Below, piece after piece: positions 1-10,101 of a stretch of 64,000 bases of DNA. Below the pieces are notes generated by a model, which saw nothing but the letters and a program-made list of their open reading frames with translations, was not told where the DNA came from and made no database searches. Numbering within the stretch: position 1 is the first letter of the stretch; every line of letters begins with the position of its first letter. Made by a program: the position numbers and the translations under genes. Source of the stretch: Plasmopara viticola. Taxonomy: Eukaryota; Oomycota; Peronosporomycetes; Peronosporales; Peronosporaceae. The stretch is taken from positions 2,783,658 through 2,847,657 of the forward strand of contig MBPM02000001.1 of NCBI GenBank assembly GCA_001695595.3, in the 5' to 3' direction.

Positions 1-1648
1 AAATGTTAAGTCGCGAGCCATCACGAAGTGAACGGAACATCAAGTGCGCTTGCGAGCTCTCTGGAATCGCCTGTGCTAAGCAAAAGGCGTTGTCCAGCCA
101 CGAATATATTTGCTGCGGTTTGACAGGCGTACTGAAACGCACAGATCCTTTTGGGGTGGTCTCCAGGCCCGCTTCATCAGTAATGTGGTGGAATGCAGCA
201 AACTTTGGTAACTTGAAGGTGCATTCGAGCACGTGAAAGGTAGTGTGATGACCCCGTAAGCCTACAAGCACCTTGAACCTGAGAATTGCTGCAGCGTGCT
301 TATCCAAATTGAGCGGAATTCGAACGGTGGAGCTCATGGTCGCTGGACGAACGACCAAAGATTCACCTGCAAAAATGCCGGCCTCTGATTCAAACACGAT
401 TACCATCTTAATTACTGCATCGTTCTCAGTCGACACTTCAAGCTCAAAGTTTGAGGAATTTTTGCTTGCCAGCGACCGAACCTTGATCTTTGTGTCGGCT
501 TGAATGCGAAGCCCTTTCCCTGCACCGGGAGCAGCTCCGGCTTGAGTAGCCTCCAAGGTTTTTAATTCAAGTTGTAGCGCTGCACGGTGTTTTGACAGTT
601 TTGCTGCCTCTTTTTCTTCCAAAGTAGCCTTGTCATTGGCGCCAATTGTTGAGGCTCCTGGTGCAGGCAAGTCACTTGTAGCCGTGGTGTAGCCTCGAAT
701 CTCTCCGTCTGCCGAACAACAAATAATTTCGTCTTTGCCATCCATGCGGTAATCAGCCGTTACAAGCGCCGCCACAGGCGATGGGAGCACTTCTTTATAC
801 ACCGCTTCTCCATTTGTTATCTTCCGCGACTCGAATTTGCCATTGCTCCAGCCCATCACGATCTCCTTTTCTCCATCTCCGTCGATATCAAAGCTTTGAA
901 TTGCCGTGGGAATGTTTTTGGACTTGACACGCCATGCACGATGTTTGCCTTTGTAGACACCCACCGTACCATTTTGCAGAGCATAGCCGAATATTTGCTT
1001 CTTGATCGATGTCAGTGCCAACACTTGACTTGTCTCTGTGCAATCAAATACGACTTCTTCATTCTGATAAGCTCGAATTTCAAAGTCGTCTGTTCCAGCA
1101 AGGAGCTCATTTCGCCCGTGGCCAGTCACGTCGCTCACTGTCAAAGCGCGAACATGGTCTCCAGTGACCGTCCAGAAGAGCTCGCTGCCGTCCCGATTAA
1201 AGCCTTGTAACGAGCAATTGCCACCCACCACAACCATTTGGGATGTCGAGCTTACGGACGAGGCAGCTCGTGGTGCCGACGCAAAAAGCATAGCGCTCAC
1301 CCCATCGGGCACGTCCTTGTAGAAAATATCTGAATTTTTATCTACGTCGTACGCTAGGATACTTGACTGCGTGCCAATCACAAGCGTATCTCTCGGATCT
1401 GTCGGCTCGAATTTTCCTGCTGCCAATGCTGTGACTTGGCGATTGACCTTGAGAAAACGTACGCTGCTTTGTTCACTGCCGTCGCCCTCAGAGTTATTTC
1501 GAAAAGTATTTTCATTCGGCGAATGAATGAAAACTTTTCCGGCGGTGGTGCCACACGCCAGCGCTGGATGGCGGCCATCGAATTTTCCTACTTGCGCCAC
1601 ACGCTCGAGAATAGGCTGGTGAAGATGCACTTGAAAGGCGGGTAACAT
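1..1648 (-). CDS. BBS2: BBSome subunit BBS2 (N-terminal ~549 codons, runs off the left edge)
   Basis: Continuous minus-strand frame from an ATG at 1648 to the window edge, no intron seen. It begins MLPAFQVHLHQPILERVAQV and continues with the beta-propeller repeats of BBS2, including VIGTQSSILAYDVD, GGNCSLQGFNRDG, LFWTVTGDHV, NGTVGVYKGKHRAWR and CCSADGEIRGY, followed by a coiled coil (ATLEEKEAAKLSKHRAALQ) and the start of the C-terminal half. In the family, BBS2 is a core subunit of the BBSome, the coat complex that moves membrane proteins in cilia and flagella. It is head-to-head with the ITPA gene, 119 bp apart, so the two probably share a promoter region. The C-terminus lies outside the window. 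Identity is near certain from collinearity with known BBS2. Confidence 0.93.
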   Translation of the reverse strand, partial: MLPAFQVHLHQPILERVAQVGKFDGRHPALACGTTAGKVFIHSPNENTFRNNSEGDGSEQSSVRFLKVNRQVTALAAGKFEPTDPRDTLVIGTQSSILAYDVDKNSDIFYKDVPDGVSAMLFASAPRAASSVSSTSQMVVVGGNCSLQGFNRDGSELFWTVTGDHVRALTVSDVTGHGRNELLAGTDDFEIRAYQNEEVVFDCTETSQVLALTSIKKQIFGYALQNGTVGVYKGKHRAWRVKSKNIPTAIQSFDIDGDGEKEIVMGWSNGKFESRKITNGEAVYKEVLPSPVAALVTADYRMDGKDEIICCSADGEIRGYTTATSDLPAPGASTIGANDKATLEEKEAAKLSKHRAALQLELKTLEATQAGAAPGAGKGLRIQADTKIKVRSLASKNSSNFELEVSTENDAVIKMVIVFESEAGIFAGESLVVRPATMSSTVRIPLNLDKHAAAILRFKVLVGLRGHHTTFHVLECTFKLPKFAAFHHITDEAGLETTPKGSVRFSTPVKPQQIYSWLDNAFCLAQAIPESSQAHLMFRSLRDGSRLNI

Positions 1649-1767
1649 GGCAAGCGCTCTGGACGCGTCGCTTTAAGATCGCGAATATCTTCATCATTAA
1701 TTAGGTTTTATCAAGTTTGTGTTTCTTACACATTACGCGACATTCATAGTAATAATTTGTAAACACC
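1649..1767. promoter_or_regulatory. Bidirectional promoter spacer between BBS2 and ITPA
   Basis: 119 bp separates two divergent ATGs (1648 minus, 1768 plus). It must hold the 5' ends of both genes. It is AT-rich with no clear TATA box. The assignment is inferred only from gene arrangement. Confidence 0.5.
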
Positions 1768-2337
1768 ATGACGAGTAGGCCCGTGCTGACGTTTGTGACC
1801 AGCAACACTAACAAGCTAAAGGAGGTCGTAGCCATATTAGGTGCAGATTTCCCTTTCGAGTTGCGCAACCAGGCTGTAGATCTACCAGAGTTGCAGGGTG
1901 AGCCAGCCGATATTGCCAAGGAGAAATGCCGCCTTGCGGCCAAGCAGGTACAAGGTGCCGTGCTCGTGGAGGACACATCACTATGCTTCAATGCGCTTAA
2001 TGGACTGCCTGGCCCTTACGTCAAGTGGTTCTTAGAGAAAACGGGCCTGGAAGGTCTCAATAATATGCTGGCTGCTTACGATGACAAATCCGCTTATGCC
2101 CAGTGTATATTCGCCTACGCTTCCGTGGGCGCTGAGCCGCAGGCTTTTGTCGGCCAGACGCACGGCCAAATCGTTCCGGCCCGTGGGCCCACCTCTTTTG
2201 GCTGGGATCCAGTCTTTCAGCCTGACGGTTATACTCAGACATATGCTGAAATGGACAAGACCACCAAGAACCAACTTTCGCACCGCTTCAAGGCTCTTGA
2301 GGCACTTAAAGGTCACCTTTCCAAGTCTATTAAGTAA
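1768..2337 (+). CDS. ITPA: Inosine triphosphate pyrophosphatase (ITPase, HAM1 family)
   Basis: 189 aa, the usual length for eukaryotic ITPA. The N-terminal substrate motif is seen as [13 protein letters not shown] (about residues 8-20), the acidic catalytic segment as [24 protein letters not shown] (split across about residues 65-88), and the late [11 protein letters not shown] and [11 protein letters not shown] motifs are present. The family hydrolyses ITP, dITP and XTP to monophosphates plus pyrophosphate and so cleans the cytosolic nucleotide pool. Single exon; the start at 1768 matches the family N-terminus. Divergent from BBS2. Confidence 0.96.
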   Translation: MTSRPVLTFVTSNTNKLKEVVAILGADFPFELRNQAVDLPELQGEPADIAKEKCRLAAKQVQGAVLVEDTSLCFNALNGLPGPYVKWFLEKTGLEGLNNMLAAYDDKSAYAQCIFAYASVGAEPQAFVGQTHGQIVPARGPTSFGWDPVFQPDGYTQTYAEMDKTTKNQLSHRFKALEALKGHLSKSIK

Positions 2338-2425
2338 TCATCCATGATACTCAGTTTGTCGAATTGACCTTTTCGTACTACTATTATCACCGTACTTTAT
2401 TTGTTACAAGTGACATAAGCAGCTT

Positions 2426-2935
2426 TTGAGTGGCAACATCTTAATGTCGCTTCCGATCGGGTACATGGAGCCTCCCCAGTACATCCACCCGTCTGCGTTG
2501 GCTGAACTCTTGCGCGATCCCGAATCGTCCGCCAAATTGCCCGTCATTATCGATGTGCGTGACACTGATTATGCTGGTGGTCATATCCGCTCAGCGGTGA
2601 ACATCACAGAAGACAATTTCATGGATGACGACGATGTCGACGCCCTTGTAAACATGTACAAGGACAAAGACGCCATCGTTTTTCACTGCATGATGAGTCA
2701 AGTACGAGGTCCATCCTGTGCCAAAAGATTTAAGGCTCGTATGGAGGTAATTCTTGAAGAAGCGACGCACAAGCCCCGCGTGCTCATTCTTCATGGTGGC
2801 TACGAACGCTTCCGAGAGGTGAGCATTCCGGCATTTCCTCTTTTTGAGATTGAAACGATGTGCTTTTTCTGAATGTTCATACTCGATTGACAGATCTACA
2901 AGGATGAGGTCGATCTCATTGAAATGGACGACTAA
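2426..2935 (+). CDS. CDC25/Acr2-type rhodanese-domain phosphatase (arsenate reductase-like)
   Basis: Two exons: 2426-2818 and 2894-2935, with a 75-bp intron (GTGAGC...GACAG). Without splicing the frame reads into intron-encoded residues and stops at 2872; the spliced C-terminus ends IYKDEVDLIEMDD. About 144 aa. The rhodanese fold is seen as VIIDVRDTDYAGGHI near residue 39 and the active-site loop as HCMMSQVRGP, a C-x5-R phosphatase signature with Cys about residue 90. The pattern matches plant CDC25/ACR2 proteins, which act as small dual-specificity phosphatases and arsenate reductases. Which activity dominates cannot be told from sequence. Confidence 0.88.
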
Positions 2936-2996
2936 ATTTAGACACAATTTATCCAGTCGCGCACTGCAATTGTACCGTTTGATGGAGCAATTGACT

Positions 2997-5900
2997 CTAT
3001 AGCTGGTAGTCTGCGCGCCTAACAGGCGGTGATTGCGATTTTGTTATCGAATCAATAAGAAAAAGTGCCTTGATACATTCAATATCGTGCGCTTTAAGCT
3101 TCTTCATCAACGGGTCTCGTGTTGATATATCGGGAGGAAAAAGCGCCACGACAGGCGCTTTGGTCGTCGATTCTTCAGCCAAGCTCTTATAATCGACAGT
3201 CTTGGTGAGTGGGATCACTGAACCTCCACCAGCAAGGATGATACGCTCACACATATCTCGAGGGGGTACGCTTTTTGCATGAATGAAAAAGCGCCAATTG
3301 AAGAATGCACCAGCGTGACCATCCTGGCGCTTCTTACGCCAATAAATACACGCTCTCGGCCAAATACGCGAATCAATTTCTTTTGTGTCAGCTTTGTGGC
3401 TGCCCCATTCGTAGGCGGTCTCATCAAGAAATTCTCCTGCAGCAGAGCAAGCCTCCAAGTACGACGGATGCAATATCCACTATGATTTACAAAGCCAACA
3501 CGAAAGCGTTAAAAACAAGGTGCAATTCTGACCGCGCTTTTATACAAACCTTTCCAGCCGCACATCCAGCAACGAACTTCTCTGTCCGCTTAAGTTCACT
3601 GCAAATAATGTGCGTGCAGCTGCTGTCATATACGCGGCCAAAATCACTGACGCTTCCGCCCAGTGAAGAAATCATTCTTGTTTGTACAGCCGCTTGGTCC
3701 CGATCGCCAGTTAATAGAAAGACACGCTTTACTTGAGGTGAAGATACTGCTCGTAATTTATTGGCAGCAGCTGGTTCCTTCTTAAGCTTCTTTGGTGGTG
3801 CTCTACTCGACTTGGATGTCTCCGACTCTTTTGAGTCAGCGACCTTGCGCTTTTTAGTCATCAATTCCTCAGCAGGCTGTTTTGTCGTTTCAAGCTCCTC
3901 ATTTGATGCAATAGTGGTGACTGCCTCTAGAGTGCCCACTTCGTCAGCGTTGCTGTCGCTATCGATACTTATTACAAGCGCGGACTCTTTCGCTGCACTT
4001 GCATCAGTTGTCATGTCTATAGTAGCAGGTTCTTTCTCTATTTCGTTTACGCTGGCAATCGCTTCCTCCGCAACGGTCTTTCGAGTCTTTCGCTTACTGA
4101 TCGACGAAAGGGATGTGTTTGTGGGTGTATCAAATAGCGTGCACGGGTTAGATTTCAAACAATTTGGTACCTTTATAGATACTTTGGAAATTGTCGTCGG
4201 AGTCGTCGTCTTTCGATTAGCGGGACTTTTTCTGTCACTCGGAGTAGGCACCTTGTCAATCTCTGAGAGAATCCCATCGACATCAAATCGTTCCTCGCCG
4301 TTTTTCTTTGCCTTCTTCGGACTCCTCAATTTAGGCTTTGTTGCAAGCTTCGTCTTGTTTGCAATCTCTTCCTCGGAATTAGGCTCTTCATTTCCTTTTT
4401 TCTTCGAGCTGTGATCTAATGCCGTGCTGTCCGTATCGCCTAGCATCCCGTTATTAGAATTATACCGGAAAGCAAGCTCGGACACATATTCCCATTTCGA
4501 CAAGCATGCAAATATCCACTATGCAAGACAAGTAGCCCAAATTTTTATAGTCCAGAACACACAAAGATAGAATTGAGCTAACATACCTCATGACTCAATA
4601 CATTATCAAAATTCCAGCTCAACGCCTTCTTGAACTTCTCTCCTGAGGCTTCATAACATAAAAGGTGTGTCGAGTACGTTCGAGAAAGTACTGGAAGCAA
4701 GCACGCGCCTGTGGCGTGGATAGCAATCTGAACTTCTTCTCGCGTCGGGCTAGATTTGCTCGAGTACCCCGATAGCGTAACGACAAAATTCTGCATTCCG
4801 TGAATGCTCCCAAACGACTGAACCGGGCGCTGAATTGCTTGATTATATAAAGTTGGGTTGCTGGTATGCAAAAGACCTGCTAGAACCCAGTAGATACTGA
4901 CCACTTTCTTGCCTTGACGCAAGGCCTCATTGTATTCAAAACCACTACAATAGCGGCAAACGATAACCGATGCATTTGTTACCACCTTGCTCACGATATC
5001 TTGATATGCATCACCAAATGGCACATTTGCCACTTTAGCATCAACCGTCTTCAGTATGTTGGACAATTTCGCTCGTAGCAGAGGAGCTATGTGCTGAGCG
5101 AGAAGCACAATCGCGCCGTGTAATGTCTTTTTCATTTCCTCAATTTTCTAGAGATAACGAACCGGAACGTGTGAACGTCAGCACCCACCATCGATAACTG
5201 CTAAGTTCCTTACCTCATTAGACAGCTTGCGAACCATCGAGAGATCAGAACCGAGTTCCGTCCTTCCTAAATGATACACCTGCGCCCATTTTTCAAAATT
5301 TAGATCGTCTAGTTGCACTTCTGGTTGCGTCTTCCAGCTCTGCAATTTCTTGTTTGATTCTATTGCAGCAACTTCTGAAGCTTTGCACGCAAACGGTTCT
5401 TCTGGCACTCGAGTCTGACGCATTACGCACTCTTCAATCCACGTATGTTTGATATAGTACTGCTTATTCAAACCTGCACGTTGGCCCAAGTAGGCAACAA
5501 CACAGCTCGGCAGCGCATAGGTAGGACCTGCGGACGTGGTGGACAGATGCAGCCTCCACGCATCAATACTTCGTCCAAGGTCCGCTTTCGAGAATTTAAG
5601 TTGCCACAACTTCTGACATTCCTCTCCTTCTAGGTCTACCGCAACAAACGGGTCTAAACCATTGTCTTCGTGGTGCAATATGTGCGTAGCTCCACCGTAC
5701 ACTTCTTTCTGATCGATAATTTGTCCTCCAAAATGCGTGATGAGACCGTTGATGACCTTCCGCGGGTCTTTTCCGATCGCGCCCGCCGAGATCGCGAGCG
5801 TCGAGAAGATGAGCGCCGGGTTGGAGCTAAAGCGGTCCACGGGTAACAGTTGTTGCAGCAGAAAAGTACGAAAGACCCACTCGGGCCGCACGAGCGCCAC

Positions 5901-6152
5901 AAAGCGCTCATTGCGCTCATCAACAAAGTTCTGGTAAGCTTCAGGATGGCATATAATGTGCGTCGCGGCACTGCTGCTTGCGGCATTGCTGCTTTCAAGG
6001 ATTGTCGCACCTCCATCAAGCAGACACTGCTTCATAGCAAGTAGCTCTATCACGTCCAGCTTTGCCGGGTGCACGACACACCGCAGCGCGGCATATAGTG
6101 ACCGTTGTCGCATATCGGGCACTTTCTGACAAATGATGATCAATTGGCTCAA
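2997..6152 (-). CDS. Multi-BRCT-domain protein (PTIP/TopBP1-like), four exons
   Basis: Exons on the minus strand by splice-site reading: 6152-5214, 5147-4587, 4518-3550, 3479-2997; introns of 66, 68 and 70 bp, all phase 0, giving about 983 aa. Several BRCT repeats are visible: RCVVHPAKLD...THIICHP...PEWVFRTFLL in exon 1; a second pair with GGQIIDQKEVYGGATHILHH and HTWIEECVMRQT; VVSIYWVLAGLL in exon 2; and a final pair after a Lys/Ser/Glu-rich linker in exon 3 (VKRVFLLTGDRD...CTHIICSELKRTEKFVAGCAAGK, then WILHPSYLEACSAAG in exon 4). Exons 3 and 4 both begin with the conserved BRCT Trp. The family binds phosphoproteins in DNA-damage signalling. The exact orthologue (PTIP, TopBP1, other) is not decided. 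Confidence 0.85.
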
Positions 6153-7298
6153 AAGGGAGCACGGTTAACCAATATCATTACATTTTTCCCCGACGCGCGA
6201 AATTTGTCAGAATTTGACTTTCGCGCCAAAATGACCCAATAGGCGTAAATTTGATGCTTTTTGCTGCGTGGCGATCCCATTTTTTTCCAACAACGGAATA
6301 TGGTGCTATTGCAATCGAGATTGAAACGCGAGCAGAGGCAAAAGAGCGCTTCGTCGGCACCAATGAGCTATATCTGGACCATACAACCAGGATTTATTCA
6401 ATTGTCCACACGACGTCGTTTTGCACGACTGAATTCTATGGCTGGAGAAAAAGTCAACGTGTGCGTGCCAGAATGACGCATGCCGTGGGTGAGATGAGAC
6501 CACGTGGTGAATTAAGATGTTTTTTTTCGGGCGAAATACTGAAGAAGACTAATATGTGTCAACTTGCGGGTCAAAGCAGTATGAATATGCCGTCGCCTTC
6601 TTTCCGGGTTTGCTTAATTCTCTTGCAAAATCAAACCCCCTGTAAATTTACGGTTTTGCACCCACGACGTCATCATTGTCACTATGTTGCCTCATTCACC
6701 TCATTCAGTGGGTGACCACACATCGTTCACCTCATGTGCTGCCACAGACGCTGTGGGGCGTAGTGTCCGTAACAGCAGAGATGTAAGACGTTGCTCGTGG
6801 TGGGGCTTATGTGTTGCACTGCTCGTTGCCAAACCTTAAATTGGCATCAAGAATCGCTTGAATTTGAAAAGCAATTGGTGTACTGACGATGCTTCCAGCA
6901 ACTAATTATCTCAGCACTTTTCGAGAAACAGCCTTGCTGGCGTCGACAAAGCATAGATAGATCTTTTGTAGAGGTGGCGCAGAAGGCTACGCAAAATAAA
7001 AGAAACACAAGTTCTTGCACATGCGCATAAGATTGGATCCATTTGATTAAGTACGTAAGCAGAGAGTGTTGTCGTGGAATGCGATAGCATTGAGATGCTT
7101 CCAATGTTCAACGCGTTTAGTAAATTGCAATTTTGGACCAGTGGCAACATACAACGGTCGATAAAGCGAAAGTGAAAAGAAGAGAAAGCTTTTGGACCAA
7201 ATGTAGTTGCTTTTACCGTAATCGAGTGCAGATAGGTACATGCAAGTGTTACTTTCGGACGAAGAATGTTGTTATAGCTTGCACGAATCAGAATCACT
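6153..7298. other. Intergenic spacer, no gene recognised
   Basis: About 1.1 kb between the start of the BRCT gene and the end of COG4. The open frames here (for example 6251-6715 plus) show no domain, no conserved motif and biased residue runs, so I take them as chance. The part near 6153-6250 should carry the BRCT-gene promoter. Confidence 0.5.
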
Positions 7299-9818
7299 TC
7301 ATTTCAACACCAGATTGTTGATCAGGGCATCAGCAAATTCAACACGACGCGAAAGAACTTCTTTAACTTGAGCAGCGGGGAGAGTCCAAGCCACCCCACG
7401 GCGTCGTCGACCGTATACGTCTAGTACGTCTTGTGGAGTGTCAACATTTAATACCTCAGAAAGCTGGATAAGAGTTGAAAAAGTCTCGCGTACTTTTTCC
7501 CCGGCACCACCTTCAATACTAAAAAAGTTGCTGATGACTCGAACATCCTTATCAAACTGCAGCGCACCAAGTTGATTTACCCGCGTGGCTTTTGAAAGAA
7601 ACCAAGACTCGAGCTGAGCAGCCGAGTACGTAGCGATTCCCTCTACGAGAGCACGATAGTTGCTACCAGAAAGATTTATGCGAAAAGAAGCCAAAAGAGA
7701 GCGCAGTCCACGTACAAATGCATAAGCGAACGGATCGTTGGCTTCGTTGTATGTGAACATGGCCTCGGTGAGCTCATACTGGACAGGATTGCGCTTCGAG
7801 GGTAAGGCTCCGGCTGTTGTGGCTGATCCAGTCAGGACTGAAGATGCTGATAATGATGATGACAGGAGAGCGTTAAGGTAATTGGCAATCTTAGGCTCCA
7901 AGAGCTTAAGAAGCTTTTTCCTTGAAGCGAGAAGTAATTGCGTAAGTTCGACAGAAGCGTCTTCCAGGGCATTAAGACACGTCAAAATATGTTGTGGCAC
8001 CTCTGGGAAGGCTTCAGGCAACTCGTGTTCAAACTCACCCTTCAGCTGTGCAATGTAGCCAGAAGTAGCCTCCAAGCTATTGAGTACGACATCAGGAGCA
8101 TATTCTTTCCGTTGCTCCGGCATCAAACCGGCAGTTTCACCGGTTTGAACACCGCTCACAGGTCCAACAGTCTTGCTGAGCTTGGCGAATTGCTGCTGCA
8201 TCTGATCACGTAACTGTGCAGAAGACGCAGCTAGCAAACTTGCCGCATCGCCTCCTGCTGCACTGTCCATCTTGGCAGAAGTTGTCATGTGTCGAATTCT
8301 GCTTCGCATCGTGTCGCCAACGACATCACGCAGCACCGTATTTATCATATTAAGTACCCCAGCTGCGCAGTCGACATGACCTGTCGCCAAGGCACGGAGC
8401 CCAGAATTTCGTGCCACGTAAAATATTTCATCAATGGCCGATGAAGTCGGGACGCTCACTAAACCATTGTCGCTGTCGATGCCGCTACCGTCAGCTCCTT
8501 CGAAAGATCCACTGGCGGCTGAAAATTGCACTTCTTCCCATTGAAATGCTTTTTGGGCGGCCTGATTCAATAGTGCGTTTTCAAAAAAACAGTAGAAACC
8601 TGCCAGCTCCTGAACTGATTTTCCCAATTCACTTTCTTGAACAGGTGGCAAGCCTGAATCGAAATTACCCTTGTCATCGTCGACTACGTCGCCCGTCTCA
8701 GAAATTCCATGGTCTTTTGCCTCGTTTCCTCCGTCAAACGCCACTCTCGAGCGCATAAATCGCTCGTACGTCTGCGTGTGCTGGATAACTAGCGCCATTT
8801 CATTCAGTTGTTCATTCATGACAGCAACACCGTCATCCGTTGAACTCCCATGTGCTGATCGATTACTGCCGCTTCGATTTGATGGCGACACTGGAGCAGT
8901 CAAAGTCTGCGAGTTGGAATGCTCTCCATTTGTCATACGCTCATGAAATTTTCGCTGCGTCATGTACGCGTGCAGCACAGTAACCGCCGTCTGCTCCCCT
9001 AGTTTATACAACTTTGCTACAAAGCGACTTGGACCATGGACTCTCTCAAAACACTGCGTTAAAAGTCCAGTATACTGCTGCACTTCCTGTGCCACCTGAT
9101 TGAACACCTCAGCAAGGTGCGTAATTAGCTCCTGAGTGCTAAACACACCAGTTCGTGGATCTCTCTCCGTCTTGATCGCGTTCTTCTGTACATGCTCCAA
9201 CAGCATCGCTAGCCCACGCTCTTCGTATTCTATGCTGACCACTTTAAACAAAGGTGCGAATGTCTGTACTTGCCCATTATTGCCAGCTCGTAAACCATCC
9301 TCAAACGCGCTTTCGATGATTCCTTTCAGATCATTTTCAATAGTATCGACTCGAAGCTTGTCCGCTACGTCAAGCGGCATTTGCCGTTCAATATCCTTGA
9401 GTGTTTCAAGAAATGTCGCGGCCTCTGGGTATCTTTGCTGTTGCATAGCACGTCGAATGCCCGCCAACGCATTGCGTAGTTTAAGCAGCTGTGCCGACTG
9501 CTCGAGCGTTAAGATCAAGCGAGACTGGATCACATCTAGGCGTCGCACCTCGCGCGTCATCTTTTCTGCCACGTCATTGGCGTTTGCAACGCGCTCTACG
9601 ACGGCACCAGTCTGCGCACAAAGTACAGTCACCTCGGGCGTGAGCTGGCGTAGGGAATGCAACGATCGCTGCACCGCCACCTTTTCAGAGGCTTCGGGTG
9701 CCTTAGCAAAGGCTAACGAATCCTTATAAAGCTCCTGCTGACGCTGCTTAAGATCCGCGAGCTGTGCAACGAGCGCCGCATGCTGCTCGAGTCGCTTGCT
9801 GCGATGCGGAACTACCAT
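7299..9818 (-). CDS. COG4: Conserved oligomeric Golgi complex subunit 4
   Basis: Single-exon frame of about 839 aa from the ATG at 9818 (MVVPHRSKRLEQH); an upstream in-frame ATG at 9866 would add 16 less typical residues. The N-terminal coiled-coil region with VRRLDVIQSRL and LLKLRNALAGIRRAM matches the COG4 tether region. The C-terminal end is diagnostic: LGALQFDKDVRVISNFF, ETFSTLIQLSEVLNVDTP, VAWTLPAAQVKEVLSRRV. A low-complexity Ser/Asn linker (about residues 315-345) is species-specific. COG4 is part of the eight-subunit Golgi tethering complex for intra-Golgi retrograde vesicles and binds the SNARE machinery. Divergent from TTI1. Confidence 0.93.
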   Translation of the reverse strand: MVVPHRSKRLEQHAALVAQLADLKQRQQELYKDSLAFAKAPEASEKVAVQRSLHSLRQLTPEVTVLCAQTGAVVERVANANDVAEKMTREVRRLDVIQSRLILTLEQSAQLLKLRNALAGIRRAMQQQRYPEAATFLETLKDIERQMPLDVADKLRVDTIENDLKGIIESAFEDGLRAGNNGQVQTFAPLFKVVSIEYEERGLAMLLEHVQKNAIKTERDPRTGVFSTQELITHLAEVFNQVAQEVQQYTGLLTQCFERVHGPSRFVAKLYKLGEQTAVTVLHAYMTQRKFHERMTNGEHSNSQTLTAPVSPSNRSGSNRSAHGSSTDDGVAVMNEQLNEMALVIQHTQTYERFMRSRVAFDGGNEAKDHGISETGDVVDDDKGNFDSGLPPVQESELGKSVQELAGFYCFFENALLNQAAQKAFQWEEVQFSAASGSFEGADGSGIDSDNGLVSVPTSSAIDEIFYVARNSGLRALATGHVDCAAGVLNMINTVLRDVVGDTMRSRIRHMTTSAKMDSAAGGDAASLLAASSAQLRDQMQQQFAKLSKTVGPVSGVQTGETAGLMPEQRKEYAPDVVLNSLEATSGYIAQLKGEFEHELPEAFPEVPQHILTCLNALEDASVELTQLLLASRKKLLKLLEPKIANYLNALLSSSLSASSVLTGSATTAGALPSKRNPVQYELTEAMFTYNEANDPFAYAFVRGLRSLLASFRINLSGSNYRALVEGIATYSAAQLESWFLSKATRVNQLGALQFDKDVRVISNFFSIEGGAGEKVRETFSTLIQLSEVLNVDTPQDVLDVYGRRRRGVAWTLPAAQVKEVLSRRVEFADALINNLVLK

Positions 9819-10101
9819 TGCAGATTGATACCAAAAATTGATACCGGTAAAGCTCAGCAGATGCAAATGCGGCTAGGGTTGAAATTGTCGTAAACATTTG
9901 ACAGCTTTATAGTGCTAATATTCTCGAAAAAAGAAGTACACCCGCTTGTCTCGAGCTGTTAAATCTACAATTTTATATCTTAGACGTGAAAAAGATTGGC
10001 GTCGTTGTATTTTTTTACTTGAGGGACGCTTTTATTGTAATTCTGCCAGTTATAATCGTAGGGCAATGTAATATTTCGATTTTAGTAGGTTTTTGACAAT
10101 C
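9819..10101. promoter_or_regulatory. Bidirectional promoter spacer between COG4 and TTI1
   Basis: 283-bp AT-rich spacer between divergent starts (9818 minus, 10102 plus). No strong core-promoter motif is obvious; the role is inferred from orientation. Confidence 0.4.

Noticed and set aside
3761..4414. 217-codon plus-strand frame rich in Val, Ser and Phe
   Set aside because: It is the antisense of the Lys/Ser/Glu-rich linker in exon 3 of the BRCT gene.
6251..6715. 154-codon plus-strand frame between the BRCT gene and COG4
   Set aside because: No domain, no hydrophobic pattern and unlikely composition; a second overlapping frame is equally open. Taken as chance.
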